From Adineta vaga (lineage: Eukaryota; Rotifera), in contig CP075496.1 of the NCBI GenBank assembly GCA_021613535.1, positions 14,198,001 to 14,262,000 on the forward strand: a stretch of 64,000 nt of DNA, read 5' to 3'. This document shows, in pieces, positions 13,225 to 23,461 of this stretch. A model generated the notes under the pieces. That model saw nothing but the letters and a program-made list of their open reading frames with translations. It had not been told where the DNA came from and did no database searches. The position numbers and the translations under genes were made by a program. Every line of letters starts with the position of its first letter. Within the stretch, counting starts at the first letter, position 1.

Positions 13225-14191
13225 GATGAAATTTGATCTATAAGAAAAGAAAAAAATGAATACAAGATTATTCATATCAAGCAGAGCGCAGCAAGGAAAT
13301 GAAGTTAGAAAAGTGATCAGTGAATTAATCTCTTTCATTTCATATATATATATATATATATATTACGTTCACGTGTGCGTGTGCCTATTGTTTCTTTCTT
13401 TGTTAGGCCCCGTCCAGACAGAAAAGATAAAACAGAATGAACGGTCCATCGAAGAAAGGTGCAATATGAATTGGTCAAATTTAAAATAAGCCAATTAATT
13501 TTATTTTATATCAACATCTGCTGACATCTGTTTTTCTACGATATTTCAAAAGTTATATAGAAATAATAAAAATAAACTACTAATAATGAAGACGATGAAA
13601 AATATTGAACTATGATAATCGATACTAGGAAAGATCGATCCATGATATCATTATTTCGCTTTACTAAAGAATAATAAGTAAATTTCTTGATTAAATGCGA
13701 TAATAGATAAATTACGTGAAAAATTCAATGTAAATATTAATAATTTAAGTAATGTTATATTCAATTTTAATTTTTGATAAATCGATTTTATTTTATTCAT
13801 ATAAACAGATCCATAAATTTGAAGTATGGTTGCTTGAAAAACTTCATCATCTTAACTCATTTATTAGGCAACAATAAATCCATAAAGAACAACAATACTT
13901 AAATATGATGAAAGAAAATGATCAAACTCTTTTTATCATGCTCAATTAGACATTGTTATACTCCGTTATTATGCCAAAACTATTCAGTCCTCTAGGTAAG
14001 ATCCGAAATATCATAGGAAATAGTTGCCATTCTCGACAAGATAATATAATTATTTGATAGGGAATGTAAAACAAGTAACGCTCATCCAGCGGATTCGCTG
14101 ACCCTTTTCTGAAAGAATCACGATACTGGTCAGAATATTCAGATAGCATGAGCGGGAAATTATATTACACAAACACAGCTGAGCTATCATG
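13225..14191. other. Gene-poor AT-rich region
   Basis: No convincing coding sequence. Contains a (TA)n run at about 13343-13362 followed by an ACGTGTGCGTGTG patch. From about 13860 the sequence is non-repetitive. A 67-codon frame on the - strand (13946-14149) has no recognisable similarity and is not called. Confidence 0.5.
13343..13362. repeat. (TA)n microsatellite
   Basis: About ten TA dinucleotides in an intergenic region. Confidence 0.85.
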
Positions 14192-14601
14192 AGCTGCCTA
14201 ATTATAGTTATAATATAAATGGACACTCACAATCATCATATTAATTCGAATATAAATATAAATATATATATATATATATCAATATAGAAATAGATATACT
14301 TTCATTTATAGATAGATATATCTCACCCATGTTAAGTTAGGAATATAGGAATAGATATAGTTTCACTTATACATATATATATATATCATCTTGAGGGTGT
14401 GGGTGTGGGTGTTAGACAGATGTAATACTAACTCCCTCATCCACCGTATTCCTATATTCCTAACTGAACATGGGTGAGGTATATATATATCCATATCTAT
14501 AGGTGTATATCTATATCTATATCTATATCTATATCTGTTGATAGATGTATAGATATATAATAATGAAAATCCATTTATATTATAAGTCGAATTAGGCAGC
14601 T
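14192..14601. mobile_element. Nested inverted-repeat (MITE/foldback-like) element
   Basis: Seen: imperfect terminal inverted repeats of about 31 bases, 14192-14222 and 14570-14601, both reading from a GCTGCCTAATT end inward to ATAATATAAATGGA. A second nested inverted repeat of 32 bases, 14322-14353 and 14447-14478, differs at one position. The interior is full of TATATC/GATATA simple sequence and holds TGTGGGTGTGGGTGT at 14398-14412. No ORF. This suits a non-autonomous foldback or MITE. I could not find a clear target-site duplication, so the exact ends are uncertain. Confidence 0.65.
14322..14478. repeat. Inner inverted repeat, 32-base arms with about 93-base loop
   Basis: Arms 14322-14353 and 14447-14478 are reverse complements with one mismatch (CTCACCCATGTT versus CTCACCCATGTTC context). 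The loop carries TGTGGG units. Could fold as a long hairpin. Confidence 0.8.
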
Positions 14602-16368
14602 ACTCGAAAACATTAGATATTAAAAAAAAAAGAATTTTTTGAATTTTTTGTATTGATTCAATAGTTATTTATATAAGTATGGCAATGGATAATATTCGTT
14701 CACAGTCGATTATTTTAAAATTTACAAGATCGTCTTTCGAATGACGCTTGAAAATGTCTTCATTTTTATCTTGGTTATGACCCAACACTAATTTGAATTC
14801 TCATTGTTTGGATGCTGTGAAATTGTTCAAAGGTTATAGGTGACTATTATATGAATTCAATATTTCTTACAAATATATTTATAGCATTGCAATCAAAATT
14901 GATCAAATCAAACCAGACAAAGTATGTCATTAATTTGCCATCTCTTTTCGATTAATGTTAAATATTATTTTTTAATTCATGTCATATATAATCCTATCTT
15001 TGTTAAAATACCAATATTATATGAAACAAAATTTCCCTTTAGTGTAAATATAACAATTATACTTCTTCAATATATTCATATAGTCAAAAAGTCAGTGATC
15101 AATATGCCATTGATTCGATGAAAAAATGTCATAATATATACGTTGCTCATATATTCTAAAAGAATGTTCATGACAATTGATGGATTTAGAAAGGCAGTTA
15201 ACATCGATTTCTCAAATAAACGAAATCGTCATATTACACAAAGAAACTATTATGGATGTACTACTCAACAACTGAATGATCATTATCATGTATATTTATT
15301 TGAATGCACAGTATGAAAAACTTCAAAACATCTAATGTAGTCGGTTTCATCGACATTGATAATAAATATATTCAAAAAGAAATATGTATGAACTCGAGAT
15401 AGAACGACTTCACCACTAGCAAATCATTGCTACACTTGTAATTCTCTTTATGTCAATGAGAGAATAGAAATGCAGTATAAGTACGTGTCACTATGTAAAC
15501 ACTCTTTGTGTTTACAAATGCATCTCACCGCATTTCATTGAAACTCGAATATATCGGAAATTGCATCCAGATGCGATTTATATACTACATTGTGTCTCTA
15601 CGCATTCGTTCGTTAAGACAGGGATGCACATTTTCTTCTAAAAGTTTCTTTTTTATGTTGAAAGATCTACGAATACAAATAATCTCTCTATCATTAGACA
15701 TCAAACGTCAAATCCAAGAAGCAACTGAATAAAGTTGTAAAACGCGTCATCCACTCTATCTTCATAACAAACACAACTCTCTACCACTCCAAATATAGTA
15801 AAGATTTTCGACTCACTCAGACATTAAACTCAACTCTATTACGAAAAATATTCAAAATAAAGTTCGAAAGTATATTGTGCTACGTTTTCAATCAAAACAT
15901 AATGCTTAACAAACAATTTTCCAGTAGTGCCCAAAAGATCAGCGAAGGAAATGAGTGCAGCAGACCCATTAAAAGTCTTATGAGATCCGCCGACGGTTTT
16001 GTCCTTCTTCGTCATAACCTTTCCATTTTTCAAACTTTTTTAGGAGACATTATTTTGAGCGTACACAGTTTCACAAGGTGCGATATCATACACATCCAAC
16101 TTCTCGAATAACTGATAAACTATGGTGCATTTCAAATACGCGATTTCAGTTTCTCGGACATCTACAAATCAATAGCTTAGACGAACAGCTATCTGTCACA
16201 CTCTCAACTCAACAGTTTTCAACAGAACGCGCTATCACACCACTGGTACGACTTCGAAACACAATAAACATTTATTTTCCACACAGCAGTTTACCTTAAA
16301 AAAACTTCTCCAGAAAAAACCCAAAACAAGCAATGTCCACTGACCCCAAGCTACAATATCACCCTGTG
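14602..16368. other. Gene-poor region, no assignable features
   Basis: AT-rich to about 15400, then more balanced in composition. Frames of 60-78 codons occur on both strands (for example 15508-15732 + and 15839-16033 -), but none shows a motif I can name. The section 15450-16370 might be degraded mobile or gene sequence, since base composition changes there, but I cannot support a call. Confidence 0.35.
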
Positions 16369-16868
16369 TCCTAAAACATTTCGAAGGTATTTCGTTCCTT
16401 GTTCCCTGATTTAATTCACCCGGAGATATAGTTTGGTGAGTGTCCATAGACGGAACAGCTAGCATGGATGTGTCAGTTACGTGAATAGCGAATGAATATT
16501 ACGGTATTTTTACGCAAGGCATCACCAATATGTTGTACTCCTTGGTTGCTGATTTGATTATACTTGAGGTTTAGTTCGGTGACTGTCTATAGACGAGAGA
16601 GAGTATGAATCGGCCACTTAGGTCAAGGACGACTGAATATTACCGTGTTTATTTGCAAGGCATCACCAATATGTTGTGCTCCCTGATCACCGATTTGATT
16701 GCTCGAGAGATCTAGTGTGGTGAGTGTCTATAGACGAGAGAGAGCATGGCTGTGTCAATTAGGTCAAGGGTGAATGAATATTACCGTGTTTGTTCGCAAG
16801 GTATCACCAATATGTTGTGCTCCTTTATGGCCGATATTATGATGCGTGAGGTTTAGTGTGGTTAGTGT
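16369..16868 (-). pseudogene. Leucine-rich-repeat exon array (ribonuclease-inhibitor type), degraded
   Basis: Seen on the - strand: 84-base exons of exactly 28 codons at 16868-16785, 16727-16644 and 16586-16503, separated by 57-base introns (period 141). Each encodes an LRR unit such as TLTTLDLSSNQIGDQGAQHI ending GDALQINT. Introns start GTAATATTC and end CGTCTATAG. A fourth unit (about 16445 downward) has lost its AG acceptor (CTATGG) and its repeat consensus. The first unit lacks an AG in front of it. This repeat type is the one in NLRC3-like and F-box/LRR proteins. With the F-box exon upstream at 17554-17691 it looks like the remains of one F-box/LRR gene. Confidence 0.7.
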
Positions 16869-17553
16869 CAATCATGTATATAACGTTATATTCGAAATGT
16901 GTTTAAGGTAATCGGAAGTTTAAATTAACATTATTAAACTAGATGTAGCATTCTAAGAGTTGTGGTCGTGGTATGTGAAAGAGGGGAGAAAGTGGTTGGG
17001 TTGGGTGGATTGGGCGAAAAGAAAAGTCATTGCTCAACTGAATATTACTCAGTTATTGTTCGAATCGTCCGATGAGTGCGGTGATTACTGTACTCAAAGT
17101 AATGATACTTGTATATTTTAATAATGGTACTGATTGCTATTTTTGTAGTTTGTTTGGGAGAGATAGTAGTGAGTCGTGGCACAATATAAAGCAGTTAACT
17201 CTGTTTTATTCGGTCGGTTTCAAAGGTAGTTGTTGCATTGTTTAGGAGTTGCAATAGGGACCTTTTTTCGAAGTGGGAAACGTATTTTTTAATTGTTCGG
17301 TTTTGTTCTTGTTCGTTCCATGAGTGTAGGTTGAATAAGATGTATATTCTATGGGCATGGATATAACAGAAGAGGTGAGAGGAAATGTTGTTTTTAACAA
17401 CATGAGTGAATGTTTTGTTCGATACATTCGTTAAAATTGCTTCGGAATTGTGAAATTCGTTTTTACTTTGAGTAAAACAATTAAGTCAGATGTTACGAGG
17501 CTCATGTGTGCTTGACTAGACGAGAAAATAGGTAAAGCACTTAGCAAACTTAC
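16869..17553. other. Region between the F-box exon and the LRR exons
   Basis: About 680 bases with GC-richer patches (near 16980-17030). No LRR units are recognisable here, and frames on the - strand (17242-17427) do not resemble repeats. It probably replaced or eroded the middle of the F-box/LRR gene. Confidence 0.35.
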
Positions 17554-17691
17554 TTGGTATCGATGATAAATGTTCAAAATTTGATTAAAACGTTGGCAAA
17601 CATTATGCATTGAACATACTAGTGTATAATCAATCAGATTATCCAAAATTCGATAGACGAGTTCGATAGGTAATGTTGAAAATGTGTACAT
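17554..17691 (-). pseudogene. F-box exon of an F-box/LRR gene
   Basis: Encodes MYTFSTLPIELVYRILDNL then DYTLVCSMHNVCQRFNQI and YHRYQ, followed by a good GTAAGT donor. LPxELxxxIxxxL with a later R-F is the F-box pattern, which binds Skp1 in SCF ubiquitin ligases. In bdelloid F-box/LRR genes this segment normally leads directly into LRR exons. Here the nearest LRR exons are about 700 bases downstream and damaged, so the gene is probably not functional. An in-frame ATG 39 bases upstream (17730) is an alternative start. Confidence 0.6.
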
Positions 17692-19089
17692 ATTCGCTTT
17701 GGATTCCACTAAAGTTTGTAGAGAATACAAGCTATTGAATTTATTTTGCTTGTTATCAGAAGAAATTCGCTTTGCTGAAGGTATTGATTGTCTTTAGTTT
17801 TGTTATTGAAAAAAGAGAATGAAATCTTACGATTTCAATAAAAGCGAATAGTTAGTTAATGCAGTGAGATGGTGTTAGTGTATGCGTCGAGAGGAGTTTC
17901 GTCTGCTGTGTATGAGTGTAGCACACTCTAAAGATTCGTACTTTTCATTAATAATTTGTTGAGTTTCAGAGAAGAATTCATTTTAAGAAAGGATATTTTT
18001 TGCACGTGATATTCAATAAAAGTTCAATCATAAAAAAAGGAAATCTTTGAGGGTAGGTGTCGATAGTTTCTTCTTTTCACATCCACACTCTCATGAACTA
18101 ATTCATTCTATTAGTTCGACGTATTTCAACTTTTGTGTCAAAGATGTCTATCCTTAAAGATAGAAAATTCATTAATTAAAGAAAATAAAGCTGTTTCATC
18201 TTATCGTGATCTACGAGATAAATTTAATCTATGAACAATTGGTGGTGTATCGAATATTCTCAAAAGCAAAAGAAAACACATGAAATTATAGACTATAAGT
18301 TCGAGTCTGACTCTCACCGAGTTAACTGAGACTGCTGCATGTCTATGCGATTGTATCTTTAAGATATTTTTATATGATCTGTTTATTCCCCTACGCTTTT
18401 CATTGATTCCAATAGTGTTCTAATTAGACAGGCTTTACTTTATTTTATTTTTCTCAAAGCTGATAGTGGTTCGATTCTGCCTATGTGTTCATTTATTAAA
18501 TTATCATCTCTAGAATGATCAATAGTTTCTATTTTCATATTACTAAAATTTCAATGATGTTATGAATAGATAACGCTCGACTGATTGTAATATCATATTG
18601 TATCTATCAAAATCTATACGATGTCGTTCGTTTTGTAGTCGGTCGTCGTCGGCCTTCCGGACGGTCACTCCCAACTGCTCAAATGGTGGAATCGCATGTA
18701 TGATCACATACAGTTGTACACATCCTTTTCATTAACTACACGTCAACTAGTTAGAGACAGATCACACGTGAGTAACAGCTTATTGTGTCCCAATAGTACG
18801 CGTTGAGAAACGACAAGTCCGTATTACTCTACAAAATCATTCAATCCTATTCAGTTATTATCACATGAGACGGTAAACATGGCGAACAGAAAGGTGAAAA
18901 CGAAAGCGCGTATCTAGCTCGTACTGAAGGGTATAGCAATATTTTTATGTTGTGCAGTCTTTAACTTCTGATCTCGCCCTAATTTCGCTTTCCAATGTTT
19001 AAGACAGTTTCGAAGAACATGATATTTTGATCCTCGAATTTTGACTCTGACATGAAAGGACAAACTTTTTTTTCATATAATCCTTCTTT
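17692..19089. other. Intergenic region, no assignable features
   Basis: About 1.4 kb. A GC-richer patch lies at 18630-18700. T-loop-like words (GTTCGAGTC near 18301, GGTTCGATTCTGCC near 18469) occur without a cloverleaf around them. No coding signal recognised. Confidence 0.4.
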
Positions 19090-19344
19090 CAGTCGAGGGA
19101 ATATATACATTACATATTTCATGTAAATGTAAACTAGAAATAATATTAAATGATGAATTTTGTTTTTGTTGAATTTTTAATGTATTTTCATGATATTTTA
19201 ATGATTCTTCATATATCTATTTAATTGATAAAGAATTCGAGCAATATTATTAAAACTAATTGCAATTTGAATATGATCATCAGGATAAATTTGTTCGTTA
19301 ATACTTAAGATTTGTTGTTGAAGTTCAAGTGTTTGGATCTTTAT
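19090..19344 (-). pseudogene. TPR (kinesin-light-chain-like) gene fragment, frameshifted
   Basis: On the - strand the frame reads KIQTLELQQQILSINEQIYP then DDHIQIAISFNNIARILYQL, the helix pattern of the 42-residue TPRs of kinesin-light-chain-like proteins (usual form: HPxxAxxxNNIGxxY). Just after, the expected EESLKYHENTLKI continuation is present but shifted in frame by a two-base insertion near an ATAT run. No start or intact flanking exon is visible. Called as a gene fragment; the protein it came from cannot be named. Confidence 0.5.
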
Positions 19345-19887
19345 AACGAAAAAAAAATTGAGCTTATGAATTATCGAAATTCATTTGCAGAATATTGATT
19401 TATTTGTTTTGAGCAAACGTTCATAAGAACCATTGACTTATTACCTAAATTACATTGTTCTCAATGAATTACTAACACTAATTATAGGTATTATATTATC
19501 ACATAAATAGACACAAGGAGAATATACTATTTTGTCTGGTAATATTTCAAATTTAACAAAAATTCTCGCTGACTTAATCTTTTGATTATCAAATGTCAAG
19601 GAAATCTTCATAGTACCTTTGTATTTGTCAGAGTTTATGAATAGTATTCATAGTTTTCTAAACGAGCACGACTTTATTAATACATTATCCGCTACATTTA
19701 ATCTTGAGTCAGGTATCGATTCACTTCGATTCATTTAATTTTTTGAATAGAAACTAAATCAATCCTATTATTAATCTTCCTTTCCAACTATCGATAACAA
19801 CTTCATCAAATTTCACGATTAATAAACAACTGAACATTCTCATTTCTTTCCATTCCAGAAAAATACAAAGTTCTTTTATCCTCAATT
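19345..19887. other. Upstream region of nuclear receptor gene
   Basis: About 540 AT-rich bases. No ORF or repeat recognised; probably holds the promoter of the receptor gene. Confidence 0.4.
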
Positions 19888-21010
19888 ATGGAATCTTCAT
19901 CGTTTATTTGTCAAGTCTGTGGTGGTTTAGCTAAGAGAAATAATTGTCATTATATGTCATGTATATCATGTAAATCATTTTTTCGAAGATACGCATTGTT
20001 ACCACGAGTGAGTCATTCAATTTTTCTATTGATAAATGTCCTTATTTTTCACTTCGATAGAATATTGTACATTGTCAATATGATTGGAATTGTCGTGTAA
20101 CACCAACAACACGCATGAAATGTTCAGCTTGTCGTTTAATGAAATGTTTTGCCATTGGTATGAATATGAATTTGATTCGATTTAATAATTATCGACAAGT
20201 TTTAATTACTAATCATCAACGATTTACAATGAGACATGAAGATCCTATTTTGTTCAATTCGATCAATCAAAATTCAATCTTAACATTCGAACAATGGCAA
20301 ACTCTGTCAAAGATAATTCAAATCTATGATGAAATGAATCCTATTCATCATATCAAATTATTATTTGAAAATCAAGTATCGCTACTAATCAAATTACGTT
20401 TTAAACCAACAATTATATTGGAAGTTATCAGAATATTTTTTCGAAATACTCAATTAACAATGAAACATTCATCACATTATCAATGAATTATCGTCGAATA
20501 TTATTCAAACGAAATTGTTCAAGTATTGCTATTCTTCATGGATTCGTTGCAATATATCAAGTCAATATGCGTAATGATGATGAAGTTTTTCGAGCTACTA
20601 TTATTCAATTATATGGATCCGCTTACGTCACTAGAATGAAATCAATATATCGAAAATTAGACGAAAATTTAATATTTGTTAAGTTGATGATATTTGTATC
20701 GAATTTTTCAATCAATTTATCAATTGTCACAGTCGATAATAGAGAAGATATGAATTCTGTAAAATCTAGTTCTATTCAAAATATATATATAACTATATTG
20801 TGGAAATATATGGTATATCAATGTAGTTATTTGGAAGCTGTTCGACGTTATGATAGAATGATTAAAATTATGTTAGATATTTTACATAATAATGAGAAAC
20901 TTTATAAAAATCATGCATATCAATGGATGATGAATATCATGGGAAAAGACGATGAATATCAATATTATTTCTGTATTGTACTGTTTTGTATTGTTTATAA
21001 CAAAGTTTGA
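19888..21010 (+). pseudogene. Nuclear hormone receptor with one frameshift
   Basis: Exon 1 is 19888-20007 and exon 2 starts at 20061; the 53-base intron is clean. Seen: a complete two-finger DNA-binding domain. Finger 1 is CxxC-x13-CxxC ending CISCKSFFRR; finger 2 is C-x5-C-x9-C-x2-C followed by RLMKCFAIGM. The P-box CISCKS differs from the usual CEGCKG. A linker and the start of a ligand-binding-like region run to a stop at 20486. The continuation (NETFITLSMNYRRILFKRN onward to 21010) is in another frame, so about one base is lost or gained near 20440-20460. Either a recent pseudogene or a sequence error. In the family these proteins are ligand-regulated transcription factors; bdelloids have many divergent copies. 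Confidence 0.7.
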
Positions 21011-21214
21011 TGTGTTTGAATCGAAATATATTACTTTTACGTTTTCATTTGAAACTTTGTTTGGTAAATCTCATAAACTATTTAACATACCTATTTTATC
21101 TCAAGATATAGGAAAACAGCTTCATCGAAGATAAACATAAATGAGATAACGAATGTCTTCTTAGGTATATTTATATGTAGGTGATTCTCATTGATAAACT
21201 TAAGAAAAAAAAAG

Positions 21215-23461
21215 ATGTACAAGTATCTTTTCATATTCTTTTTTCTTAATACTTGGCTTTCATTTACTCAACCAGTTATAATCAAAACAAAACTTAAAAA
21301 ATTGACAACTGTTGAAACTCGAACATGGGAAGAAGCTATTCGTTTGGCGAGAGATTTCGCTGAACAAATGACATTAGAACAACGATGTAATATGACTGCA
21401 GGCGTTCGTGGTCGTTGTGTTGGTTTTGTTACACCTGTACCACATCTGAATTTTGCTGGTCTTTGTTTTCAAGATTCTCCATCAGGTGTTGGTGATCATG
21501 TTCAATTTTCAACAGCGTTTGCACCTGGCATACAGACTGCTGCTACTTGGGATCGTGATCTTTTTTATCAGCGTGCAACAGCTATTGGTCAAGAATTTCG
21601 AGGAAAAGGTATCCATTTTGCTCTTGGACCAATGATGAATATTGATCGAAATGCTCTTCATGGACGTAATTGGGAAGGTTTTGGTGCTGATCCATATCTG
21701 TCTGGTGAAAATTCATTTTATTATGTACAAGGTATTCAAGATCAAGGTGTTGTAGCAACTGCTAAACATTATATTTGTAATGAACAAGAATCGAATCGTA
21801 CATATCATCCAAAAACTGGCCCAAGTCAAGGTTATTCAGCTAATCTTGATGATAAAACAATGCATGAAATTTATCTATGGCCATTTATGGATAGTGTTGC
21901 AGCTGGGGCAGGTTCAGTGATGTGTTCATACAATCAAGTTAATGGTACACAAGCATGTCAAAACGATAAAACTTTAAATGGACTTTTGAAAGATGAACTT
22001 GGTTTTCAAGGAAATGTCATGTCTGATTGGGGAGCAACAAAAGTTGGACTTGAATCAGCTTTAGGTGGATTAGATGTGAATATGCCTGGTAGTGATGATC
22101 TGATGGGTTATTCATTACTTCAAGATATAAAAAATGGATCATTATCAGAAGCGAGAGTTACAGATATGGTTGTTCGTATTATGGCACCTTACTTTTTACT
22201 TGGACAAGATCAGAGTTATCCACCTCTCAATTTAACATACGATGCTATTAGAGATCATCGTATCATTAATCAAGAAGTTGGCACTGCAGGAATGATCTTA
22301 TTAAAAAATATCAATCATGCTTTACCATTTAATACAGATACTGATAAATATTATTCTATATATGGATCAGCAGCAAGCCGTTCTAGTGCTGGTATTGATC
22401 CACACGGTTTACCTGGAATAGATGGTGCACTTTATCAAGGTGGTGGATCTGGTTATGTTCGTCCAACTTATTTTATTGATCCACTGACAACACTTCTTGA
22501 AACTGCACGTGAATTTCATCTTCAAGTACAATATGTTATTGATCAAGATGATTCTGCTTCTATTCATACTGCTTTGACCAACAATGATTTCTTCGGAGGA
22601 AAATGTCTAGTGTTTATCAATGCCTGGTCATCCGAAGGACGTGATCGACAGAATCTCTCTGCATACCATGATGGTGATAAACTTGTGAATACAGTAGCAG
22701 ATCGTTGTGCTTCTACCATCGTAATTGTTAATAGTGTGTCACAGCTCAATCTTGAATCTTGGATTGACCATCCAAACGTAACTGGTGTCATCTGGTCAGG
22801 CTTACCAGGTACTGAATATGGGCCCGCTCTTGTTGATATTCTTTTTGGCCGATATAATCCAGGTGGTAAACTAGTTTTTACTCTCGCGAAGAATGATTCT
22901 GATTATGGCACTAATATTACGAATACATACAATTCCAATTATACCGAAGGTGTTTTCTTAGATTATCGTCATTTTGATAAGTACAACATTATTCCAAGAT
23001 ATTATTTTGGATTTGGACTATCTTATACAACATTTTCGTTTTCACAATTGTTTATTTCAAAAGCTGGCCAAGAAAAACATTCTATGGAGAGAATCTTCCA
23101 CAGACAACGTCGTACGTCGACTTATTCTAATAAAAACTTGTCAAAGTTATATGCAGCTGTTTATAGCATAACATTTACTATTACCAATACTGGTAATGTT
23201 GATGGTTCCGAAGTACCACAGCTCTACTTAGGCTTTCCGTCTGAAGCTGCTGAACCTCCTAAAGTATTACGTGGTTTTGAACGAGTTTATTTATCTGTAG
23301 GTAAATCAAAAACAGTCACTTTAGCTTTAACGCAAAGGGATATATCATATTGGAATGTAATCAATCAAAAATGGACAATTGCTCCAGGACAATATACAGT
23401 TTGGATTTCAACATCGGCCAACAATGCTGATGTTAAACTAAAAGGCTCTTTCAATATTTAA
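21215..23461 (+). CDS. Glycoside hydrolase family 3 beta-glucosidase, fungal type, intronless
   Basis: One 748-codon frame without introns. The ATG at 21215 begins a signal peptide (MYKYLFIFFFLNTWLSFTQ), so the enzyme is secreted or lysosomal; the frame extends upstream without another ATG. Seen: N-terminal TIM-barrel with the GH3 signature and nucleophile in GNVMSDWGA (Asp271); substrate-binding segments GRNWEGFGADPYL and AKHYICNEQE; an alpha/beta-sandwich domain with the probable acid/base Glu in SSEGRDRQNLS (Glu474); and a C-terminal fibronectin-III-like domain (VPQLYLGFP, PPKVLRGFERV). It should hydrolyse terminal beta-glucosides such as cellobiose. The domain order, motifs and lack of introns resemble ascomycete enzymes rather than animal genes, suggesting horizontal acquisition (inference). 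Catalytic residues are intact. Confidence 0.92.
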   Translation: MYKYLFIFFFLNTWLSFTQPVIIKTKLKKLTTVETRTWEEAIRLARDFAEQMTLEQRCNMTAGVRGRCVGFVTPVPHLNFAGLCFQDSPSGVGDHVQFSTAFAPGIQTAATWDRDLFYQRATAIGQEFRGKGIHFALGPMMNIDRNALHGRNWEGFGADPYLSGENSFYYVQGIQDQGVVATAKHYICNEQESNRTYHPKTGPSQGYSANLDDKTMHEIYLWPFMDSVAAGAGSVMCSYNQVNGTQACQNDKTLNGLLKDELGFQGNVMSDWGATKVGLESALGGLDVNMPGSDDLMGYSLLQDIKNGSLSEARVTDMVVRIMAPYFLLGQDQSYPPLNLTYDAIRDHRIINQEVGTAGMILLKNINHALPFNTDTDKYYSIYGSAASRSSAGIDPHGLPGIDGALYQGGGSGYVRPTYFIDPLTTLLETAREFHLQVQYVIDQDDSASIHTALTNNDFFGGKCLVFINAWSSEGRDRQNLSAYHDGDKLVNTVADRCASTIVIVNSVSQLNLESWIDHPNVTGVIWSGLPGTEYGPALVDILFGRYNPGGKLVFTLAKNDSDYGTNITNTYNSNYTEGVFLDYRHFDKYNIIPRYYFGFGLSYTTFSFSQLFISKAGQEKHSMERIFHRQRRTSTYSNKNLSKLYAAVYSITFTITNTGNVDGSEVPQLYLGFPSEAAEPPKVLRGFERVYLSVGKSKTVTLALTQRDISYWNVINQKWTIAPGQYTVWISTSANNADVKLKGSFNI

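Noticed and set aside
13343-14290. Simple TA repeats considered as origins or matrix sites
   Set aside because: Common microsatellites in AT-rich DNA; no supporting motif.
18295-18490. tRNA T-loop-like words (GTTCGAGTC, GGTTCGATTC)
   Set aside because: No acceptor stem, D-arm or anticodon arm can be drawn around either.
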